DNA from: Thermoproteota archaeon
GTDB lineage: Archaea; Thermoproteota; Thermoprotei_A; Sulfolobales; Acidilobaceae
NCBI GenBank assembly: GCA_013152575.1
Contig: JAADGB010000086.1
Span: forward strand, 1 to 19,646
DNA: 19,646 bases
Direction: 5' to 3'
Part shown: positions 15,131 to 19,646 of the stretch, in pieces
Numbering within the stretch: the first letter of the stretch is position 1
Layout of the letters: each line of letters opens with the position of its first letter
Program-made: the position numbers and the translations under genes
Notes under the pieces: model-generated
What the model was told of the DNA's origin: nothing
The model's input: the letters and a program-made list of their open reading frames with translations, nothing else
Databases searched by the model: none

Positions 15131-15259
15131 CATTATTATAAAATGTCCATCTAGTGGGGGTGATAATCTTATCCTACCCCTTATTATAGTCGGGTGTTGT
15201 ATGGGTCGAATTGGTGCGGGCAGTTGGCCAGTGAATCTTCGGGTGATGCTATTAGGGCT

Positions 15260-15844
15260 ATGGTCGAGATAGCCAGGTTCATTGAGAGAGCGGCCCAAGA
15301 GATTAACAAGGATGAAGTTGACCGTCTCATAGACTTGCTAGTCAACATATACGGTGACCCTTCTAGGAAGGTCCTAGTAATGGGTGCAGGTAGAAGCGGA
15401 CTGGTGGGGAAAGCTTTTGCAATGAGGCTGCTACACCTCGGGTATAACTCCTATGTGCTAGGAGACACGATAGTCCCGAGTGTGCAGAAAGGCGACGTAG
15501 TGGTAGCTATATCGGGTAGTGGCAAGACCAAGCTGATTGTAACGGCTGCTGAAGCAGCTAAGCAGGTAGGGGCAACGGTAGTGGCTATAACGACGTATCC
15601 TGAGAGCCCTCTTGGCAAGTTGGCCGACATAATTGTAAGGGTCCCTGGTAGGACTAAACATAGTAAACTAGACGACTACTTCGCACGCCAGATCCTAGGC
15701 ATACACGAGCCCCTGGCACCCCTCGGCACATTATTCGAGGATACCACACTAGTCTTCCTAGACGGCGTCATATACTCGCTCATGAAGAGGCTGAAGGTGT
15801 CAGAGGAGGAAATGAGGAATAGGCATGCCAACATCGAGTTATAA
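15260..15844 (+). CDS. hxlB: 6-phospho-3-hexuloisomerase (SIS domain)
   Basis: Interconverts 6-phospho-3-hexulose and fructose 6-phosphate. In many archaea, with 3-hexulose-6-phosphate synthase, it runs the ribulose monophosphate pathway backwards to supply ribulose 5-phosphate. SIS-domain motifs are VLVMGAGRSGLVGKAFAMRL, VAISGSGKTKLIV, ITTYPESPLGKLADI and HEPLAPLGTLFEDTTLVFLDGV. I chose ATG 15260 (194 aa), with GGGTGAT at 15241-15247. The frame extends to GTG 15194, but the extra residues look unlike the family. The usual partner synthase is not in this window. It is the first gene of a tightly overlapping four-gene run; its 3' end overlaps the next gene by 20 bases. Confidence 0.92.
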   Translation: MVEIARFIERAAQEINKDEVDRLIDLLVNIYGDPSRKVLVMGAGRSGLVGKAFAMRLLHLGYNSYVLGDTIVPSVQKGDVVVAISGSGKTKLIVTAAEAAKQVGATVVAITTYPESPLGKLADIIVRVPGRTKHSKLDDYFARQILGIHEPLAPLGTLFEDTTLVFLDGVIYSLMKRLKVSEEEMRNRHANIEL

Positions 15845-16775
15845 ACAACCCAGAAGGGGCTCACTACTAGCCCCCTTCGACCCCTGGAAGAGCAAGCTAT
15901 GCACCTGCCCCTTCAAGTTATCATTAAACCCCTACACGGGGTGCACCTTCAAATGCCTCTATTGTTACGCGACTGCCTACATCGGATTAAAGGATAGTAT
16001 CCCGAAGAAAGACTTCATCAGGAGATTGAAAAGAGAGGCTGCACGACGGCCTCCACATACACCAATCAATATCGGTACGAGTAGCGACCCATATCCCCCA
16101 GAGGAAGTACATTACAAGTTGACAAGGCAAGCCCTTGAATATCTAGTCCCAATAGGTCGAAGGATTCTCATAACCACTAAGGGGACCCTCTATGCAACCA
16201 GGGACCTCGACATAATATCAAAAGGCAACGTTGCAGTTACTCCCACGATAACAATGCTAAACCCCATGCTCTCAATGCTACTAGAACCCAACGCACCACT
16301 ACCAGAGAAACGAATACATGCCGTTAGAATAGCATCCTCAGCAGGGGTCCCTGTAGGCGTGAGGATAGACCCCATAATACCCTACGTAAACGATGATCCC
16401 TACATGCTGGAGGAGCTTGTCGACCGGGTAGCGGATGCCGGTGCAGTATTCATAGTAACTTCCACCTATAAGGCTAGACCCGATAACCTGGCAAGGATAA
16501 GGAGAATGCTGGGAAGCCTTGGAGAACGCATCTACAATCTCTACAAATCATCAGGTATCAGGGTTGAAGGATACCTGTATCTCCCAAAGAATGAGAGAGA
16601 AAAACTGTTGAAGCCAGTCATCAAGGCAGCGAGGCGTAGAGGGCTTCAATACGCCCACTGCCGCGAGGGCTTCAAAGGCCGGGAGTGGTTCAACGCCCCA
16701 AGCTGTGACGGCACACACCTAATCCCGAACAGGGTGAAGCCTGTTGGACCACGCCTCGACACCTGGATTCGTTGA
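15825..16775 (+). CDS. Radical SAM protein, SPL/Rv2578c-like
   Basis: Member of the spore-photoproduct-lyase-like radical SAM group (COG1533). The cluster motif C40-x3-C44-x2-C47 (TGCTFKCLYCYA) binds the [4Fe-4S] cluster and S-adenosylmethionine. Downstream 'NIGTSSDPYPPEE', 'RRILITTKGTLYATRDLDII' and 'VGVRIDPIIPYVND' match conserved barrel strands of the group. The 316-aa length is normal. True photoproduct lyases are bacterial, and most archaeal members have no known substrate, so a DNA-repair call would be unsafe. Extra cysteines (C27, C29 and two near the C-terminus) are present. It overlaps the preceding and following genes by 20 and 32 bases, implying one transcript and coupled translation. 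Confidence 0.9.
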   Translation: MPTSSYKQPRRGSLLAPFDPWKSKLCTCPFKLSLNPYTGCTFKCLYCYATAYIGLKDSIPKKDFIRRLKREAARRPPHTPINIGTSSDPYPPEEVHYKLTRQALEYLVPIGRRILITTKGTLYATRDLDIISKGNVAVTPTITMLNPMLSMLLEPNAPLPEKRIHAVRIASSAGVPVGVRIDPIIPYVNDDPYMLEELVDRVADAGAVFIVTSTYKARPDNLARIRRMLGSLGERIYNLYKSSGIRVEGYLYLPKNEREKLLKPVIKAARRRGLQYAHCREGFKGREWFNAPSCDGTHLIPNRVKPVGPRLDTWIR

Positions 16776-17619
16776 CGGCGTGATAGTTGAAGCTGTTGTT
16801 GGAGGCCTGCCTGGCTACTACATGGTTAGAGGATATACTCACCCTCCTAGATACGTGATCGTGGAGCCATACAAGAACGTTAATTGTAAAGGCAGGCCAG
16901 AGACCTACACGAAATACATTCACTGTCTCGGAGTGACAACCACTATTGTCGAGAGGAGGAACGTACTGAGGATTATATCAACGCCTCGGACACTCGAACT
17001 CCTACCCGCGAGCCTCAGAGACCCATTAAAGGAGTTCATCGAGTATCTAGGGATCGAGTGGGCCGCTCTAACAGGCTCTTTTGCAGTCAACTGTGAAAGA
17101 CAGGATAGCGATGTAGACCTCTTAGCTCTCTACAAGCCGGGAACATGGAGGGCTCTAGAGGATTTGCACGATGACGGGCTTATCAGACAGTGTAAAACTA
17201 GGCATATACTTGAGAAGCGCAGCCGCGGACCCGGCGGGGAGGCTCTAAGCATTGAGAGGATGGAAAAGAGCCTGACTGATTCATGCTATAAAGGTACACC
17301 CTACACATTGAGACTTATAACATCGATAAGCGACTATCCATGCTACAGACCGTTGATTCCATTAGGCTTCGTAGACGTCGTGTTGAGCCTAAGACCCATA
17401 GGGGAACCGATAACTGTTCCTACAAGGTACCTGGGCAAAGTTGTTAGGGTCTACAGAGGAGTTGTCGAGGAGAGAGACGAGGTCGTAGTAGAGACGTGGA
17501 GGACGAGGTATCAAGAGCTAAATGATGGCTACTATAGAGTTAGAGGCCTACTCAGAATGGATAGTGAGGGTCGTTTAACGATATGGCCAGATCATGGTGG
17601 GGTCATTGCAAGAGCCTAG
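16744..17619 (+). CDS. Nucleotidyltransferase-fold protein, tandem paralogue 1
   Basis: A 291-aa protein with a Pol-beta-type nucleotidyltransferase core: LTGSFA (GS at 111-112), then SDVDLL with Asp123 and Asp125, and a likely third carboxylate, Asp211 in GFVDVVL. The core is flanked by an N-terminal beta-rich domain (about 12-85; 'GYYMVRGYTHPPRYVIVEPYK') and a C-terminal beta domain ('GKVVRVYRGVVEERDEVVV'). The catalytic set looks intact. Archaeal proteins of this type are listed only as predicted nucleotidyltransferases as far as I know, and the acceptor is unknown. TTG start at 16744, overlapping the radical SAM gene by 32 bases; GTG 16780 is possible. It is several times richer in Cys than its neighbours. 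Confidence 0.75.
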   Translation: MDHASTPGFVDGVIVEAVVGGLPGYYMVRGYTHPPRYVIVEPYKNVNCKGRPETYTKYIHCLGVTTTIVERRNVLRIISTPRTLELLPASLRDPLKEFIEYLGIEWAALTGSFAVNCERQDSDVDLLALYKPGTWRALEDLHDDGLIRQCKTRHILEKRSRGPGGEALSIERMEKSLTDSCYKGTPYTLRLITSISDYPCYRPLIPLGFVDVVLSLRPIGEPITVPTRYLGKVVRVYRGVVEERDEVVVETWRTRYQELNDGYYRVRGLLRMDSEGRLTIWPDHGGVIARA

Positions 17620-18529
17620 CATACACTCAGCGATCATACTAACTAGGGAAGGCGTCTGGGGTCAGGCGATAGGTATACCCACACCTCCAGGCGTTGTAGC
17701 ATATATCCCCAAGTACGTTGATTGTAGAAAACAGTCGCCTTGGAAGTATCTGTCATGGAGATTGTGCAGGGTAATCCCATCATATGGACCAAAAGGCCTC
17801 GAGAACGTTATGGAGAAGCTGAGCTTAAACTGGAGAGGGGACCCGCTCTATGGTGCTAAAATGCCCTATGTCCTCCTAGATGATATTGTACTCTTCATCC
17901 ATCCAAGGAAAGCACTCCTCCACCTAATTTCAAGCCCGAGATCGGGCTTTGAGCCAGCGATAGAATTAGTTAACGAGGTTATCAGGAAAACACGGGTTTC
18001 CGTCGAGCAGCTCGGGATCACAGGCTCATATGCTATGGGCACACCCCACAGTAAGTCAGACGTCGACCTCATTGTCTACGGAGAAGCTGCAGTAGAGGAG
18101 ATGTATGACTATTTCAAGCGGGAAAGTAAGGGACCCTCAAGAGAGGATTTGGGTGGGATAAAGACATACCCAACAGTTGACCTATCCTGGCGAAGGAGAT
18201 TACTCAACGGATTCAGCATAACTTGGACGGGAGTACCTATATCATGGCATTGTCCTCCTCTCAGAGACTACTATATGATCCAGCCTCCGGAGAGAGTAGT
18301 AAAGGTTAGAGTGTGGGTTGAGCCCGAACAGGTAGGTGCACTACTTTACCCGCCATGCGTTAATGCTGGAGAATATTGGATAGTATCATACGAGTACAAT
18401 TTGGGAAGCATGTTTTATGAGGGAGGACTGTTCGAGCTGTCAGCCATGTCCTCTCGGGGTAATGTCTTGTATGTAGGGTTAAGAGAGTATCCGGGGCTAG
18501 TTAGGAGACTCGGCTCCAGCGGGGATTGA
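17594..18529 (+). CDS. Nucleotidyltransferase-fold protein, tandem paralogue 2
   Basis: A 311-aa relative of the preceding gene with the same three-part plan. An N-terminal beta domain ('GQAIGIPTPPGVVAYIPKYVDC') leads to a nucleotidyltransferase core with ITGSYAMG (GS 144-145), SDVDLIVYG (Asp156, Asp158) and a probable third carboxylate, Asp196 in TVDLSW. A C-terminal beta domain follows ('ERVVKVRVWVEPEQVGALL'). It lacks a helical insertion of some 30 residues that paralogue 1 has after the DxD motif. The ATG lies inside the end of paralogue 1 (26-base overlap), implying coupled translation and a possible heterodimer. Its own end overlaps the convergent His-rich gene by 33 bases. The substrate is unknown. 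Confidence 0.75.
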   Translation: MVGSLQEPSIHSAIILTREGVWGQAIGIPTPPGVVAYIPKYVDCRKQSPWKYLSWRLCRVIPSYGPKGLENVMEKLSLNWRGDPLYGAKMPYVLLDDIVLFIHPRKALLHLISSPRSGFEPAIELVNEVIRKTRVSVEQLGITGSYAMGTPHSKSDVDLIVYGEAAVEEMYDYFKRESKGPSREDLGGIKTYPTVDLSWRRRLLNGFSITWTGVPISWHCPPLRDYYMIQPPERVVKVRVWVEPEQVGALLYPPCVNAGEYWIVSYEYNLGSMFYEGGLFELSAMSSRGNVLYVGLREYPGLVRRLGSSGD

Positions 18530-18883
18530 GGCTCCCAATATCTTGAGCGCCTCTAGAAGCTTGCCCCTCTTATCCTCCTCGTCGCTCGACATGCAGGCTT
18601 CGACTATCTTTGCCAGAACCCTGTATATTGTCGCTATCTCGTTTGCTTGTTGTTTAACCTTTGAATCGAGGACTTTTACAGTAGCATTGGTCGAATCTAG
18701 TAGTAGCTCGATTACCGTTAGCAGCTCATCTACATCACCGTGGTGATGGTGGTGATGATGCTCGTGTTCATGCTCATGCCCATGACTATGCCTCTCGGCA
18801 ACCTCCTCAACAACCTTCTCAATATCCTCTCTCTTCTTTGGAAGCGTCATCCTCCTCTTTCGCTTCTTCTCACTCAATTCCAA
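18497..18883 (-). CDS. Histidine-rich protein with natural His tract and coiled coil
   Basis: A 128-aa protein. A strongly basic N-terminus (KKRKRR, 6-11) is followed by a histidine-rich segment at residues 32-48 with 12 His of 17, including seven in a row, alternating with Glu, Gly and Ser. A helical region (about 50-105) with coiled-coil character follows. The His tract should bind Ni, Zn, Co or Cu, by analogy with His-rich metal storage or chaperone proteins; no metalloenzyme gene adjoins it. GGAGGATGAT lies directly ahead of the start, so TTG 18883 or the TTG two codons later is used. The basic N-terminus could bind nucleic acid. Family unrecognised. Confidence 0.7.
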   Translation of the reverse strand: MELSEKKRKRRMTLPKKREDIEKVVEEVAERHSHGHEHEHEHHHHHHHGDVDELLTVIELLLDSTNATVKVLDSKVKQQANEIATIYRVLAKIVEACMSSDEEDKRGKLLEALKILGASIPAGAESPN

Positions 18884-18925
18884 TCATCCTCCATATATGG
18901 TACCAGCATCCCGGCCTCATATGAA

Positions 18926-18961
18926 GGTATTAACCATTATTTTATACGATGTGGTATTAAC
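18926..18961. promoter_or_regulatory. Direct repeats flanking a TATA box
   Basis: GGTATTAAC occurs at 18926-18934 and again at 18953-18961, start-to-start 27 bases, on either side of TTTATA (18941-18946). The predicted transcription start is near 18969, ahead of the ATG at 18992. The layout suits an operator where a regulator blocks TBP or polymerase. Confidence 0.4.
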
Positions 18962-18991
18962 AAGATGGAGTTGACAGCAACGGCATGGTGA

Positions 18992-19246
18992 ATGAAGTTG
19001 ACCGATGAAAAACTACTCAACCCAAAGATAATAGAGCTGGAGGGCAAGGCGCACGTCGGCCTAGTCGAGGAAGTTAAACTCGTAGACTGTGAGGAGCCGG
19101 AGGGTTGGAAGAAGATCATAGCTAAACTAAAGGATGGAACTGTGGAGTCCACGAACTGCATGGAGCCCGATGCCGCCAAGCGAAACTATATGGTAATGGT
19201 ATTATATTCTAAGAAGTGGGGGAGTACTATTAACGTCGAACAGTAG
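18992..19246 (+). CDS. Hypothetical small protein, 84 aa
   Basis: Unrecognised, acidic/basic mixed, with alternating strand-like segments (AHVGLVEEVKLVDCE, WKKIIAKLKDGTVES, YMVMVLYSKKW), suggesting a small beta-barrel or beta-sandwich. Two cysteines (C33, C56) could pair or bind metal. It has no membrane segment. The predicted promoter at about 18941 gives a leader of about 23 bases, with GGTGA immediately before the ATG. It is divergent from the His-rich gene, and the shared gap contains paired GGTATTAAC repeats. Probably real because of the clear promoter and gene-like composition. Confidence 0.55.
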   Translation: MKLTDEKLLNPKIIELEGKAHVGLVEEVKLVDCEEPEGWKKIIAKLKDGTVESTNCMEPDAAKRNYMVMVLYSKKWGSTINVEQ

Positions 19247-19267
19247 CTACTATGGTATGGAAATAGT

Positions 19268-19333
19268 AAGCCGATGATGACTGGTATTACCGCTTAGCGG
19301 TAATGCAGTGAAGAGAAGCCCCGTCTGAGGCAA
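19268..19333 (+). ncRNA. Candidate box C/D-like small RNA with internal palindrome
   Basis: ATGATGA (19274-19280) is a perfect C box and CTGA (19325-19328) a perfect D box. They are closed by GCC (19270-19272) and GGC (19329-19331), as in archaeal C/D sRNAs. GTGAAGA (19308-19314) is a C'-like box with one mismatch, leaving about ten bases before the D box as a possible guide. Between them lies a perfect hairpin, ATTACCGC-TTA-GCGGTAAT (19286-19304), which is unusual for a guide RNA and could instead be a regulator site or a processing or termination signal. It lies between two convergent genes, with no ORF. Confidence 0.4.
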
Positions 19334-19346
19334 GAAAAATAGTTAC

Positions 19347-19646
19347 CTAGGGATTATGAACAGGTGTCTCATTCTCGCAGATTCTCCCCGCCTCCTTAAG
19401 TGTCTTAAGATACGCCTCCGCACTCTCCTTGATCTTCTCTAGACTCTCAACTATTCTCTTCGGGACGCAGCCGGCTAAGTGGCCCTTCAGGTTTTCCTCG
19501 AGTGTTCTACGCGCCTCTGTCGCGAGGACGTATACGTTGTTCATTATCTCGTAGAAGATGTTTAGTTGGTGGAGTAGGTGCTCCATCCCCTTCCTCGTTA
19601 GCCTATAGACTTTCCTCGCACGCCCCTTTTCTACGATTAGTTCCTC
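19347..19646 (-). CDS. Winged-helix transcriptional regulator, 3' part only
   Basis: The frame runs through the window edge on the minus strand without a stop, so the gene begins outside. The visible 99 residues start in the wing: 'EELIVEKGRARKVYRLTRKG', the R-x-YRLTxKG pattern of PadR/ArsR/MarR-like winged helices. They continue as a helical dimerisation region (MEHLLHQLNIFYEIMNNVYV, then further helices) ending at a TAG. The Met at 19586 is therefore internal, not the start. An acidic, cysteine-containing tail (RICENETP) follows. The subfamily cannot be decided without the recognition helix. It is a candidate to bind the repeats at 18926-18961 or the palindrome at 19286-19304. Confidence 0.75.
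   Translation of the reverse strand, partial: EELIVEKGRARKVYRLTRKGMEHLLHQLNIFYEIMNNVYVLATEARRTLEENLKGHLAGCVPKRIVESLEKIKESAEAYLKTLKEAGRICENETPVHNP

Noticed and set aside
15054..15272. 72-codon plus-strand ORF overlapping the structured element and the start of PHI
   Set aside because: Composition is not protein-like, it has no ribosome site, and it overlaps the hexuloisomerase start in another frame.
15825..16775. Spore photoproduct lyase DNA-repair function
   Set aside because: Only the general SPL-like radical SAM group is supported; photoproduct lyase activity is not expected in a non-sporulating archaeon.
18740..18991. 83-codon plus-strand ORF opposite the His-rich gene
   Set aside because: It is the complement of the His tract (Met/Val/Leu run) and overlaps a promoter region.
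1..19646. CRISPR, defence island, prophage or IS element
   Set aside because: No repeat-spacer pattern, transposase, integrase, capsid or known defence gene was seen.

Overview
The window looks like a compact chromosome segment of a hyperthermophilic crenarchaeon. The Desulfurococcales are the best guess, perhaps a Pyrodictiaceae-type organism, but the genus is inference. Supporting signs are an archaeal STT3/AglB oligosaccharyltransferase, an ESCRT-III/CdvB-like protein, a cyclic 2,3-diphosphoglycerate synthetase family protein, archaeal-type SerRS, SHMT and 6-phospho-3-hexuloisomerase, TATA-type promoters, Arg codons dominated by AGG/AGA, frequent ATA for Ile, many TTG and GTG starts, and very tight gene packing. 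I see no IS element, CRISPR array, integrase, rRNA or convincing tRNA.

Layout. 25-1361 (+): a helical unknown, an HTH/coiled-coil regulator and a four-cysteine small protein. 1358-4064 (-): a small protein resembling a degenerate restriction-endonuclease fold, then carbamate kinase translationally coupled (GTGA overlap) behind the cDPG-synthetase family protein. 4161-8739 (+): AglB for N-glycosylation, a short ESCRT-III-like protein and seryl-tRNA synthetase. 8736-11990 (-): a small unknown, a SufT/MIP18 iron-sulfur maturation protein, a two-helix membrane protein, a CinA-N/MoeA-like protein and SHMT. 12011-14975: an aldo/keto reductase (+), an unknown (+), a single C2H2 zinc finger protein (-) and a multidomain winged-helix protein (+).

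15260-18529 (+) is the most interesting part. Four genes overlap end to end by 20, 32 and 26 bases: 6-phospho-3-hexuloisomerase, an SPL-like radical SAM protein and two divergent tandem paralogues with a nucleotidyltransferase (GS...DxD) core. A strongly structured GC-rich element with its own possible promoter lies just upstream. The function of the nucleotidyltransferase pair is unknown to me.

18497-19646: a protein with a natural polyhistidine tract (-), a small unknown (+) behind a TATA box flanked by 9-base direct repeats, an intergenic segment with box C/D-like motifs and a perfect palindrome, and the 3' part of a winged-helix regulator cut by the window end (-).

Four of the five convergent gene pairs overlap at their stop codons. 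The only convergent pair with a gap (19246/19347) is the one holding the candidate small RNA. No stretch over 300 bases lacks a gene; the longest, about 284 bases, is 14976-15259.
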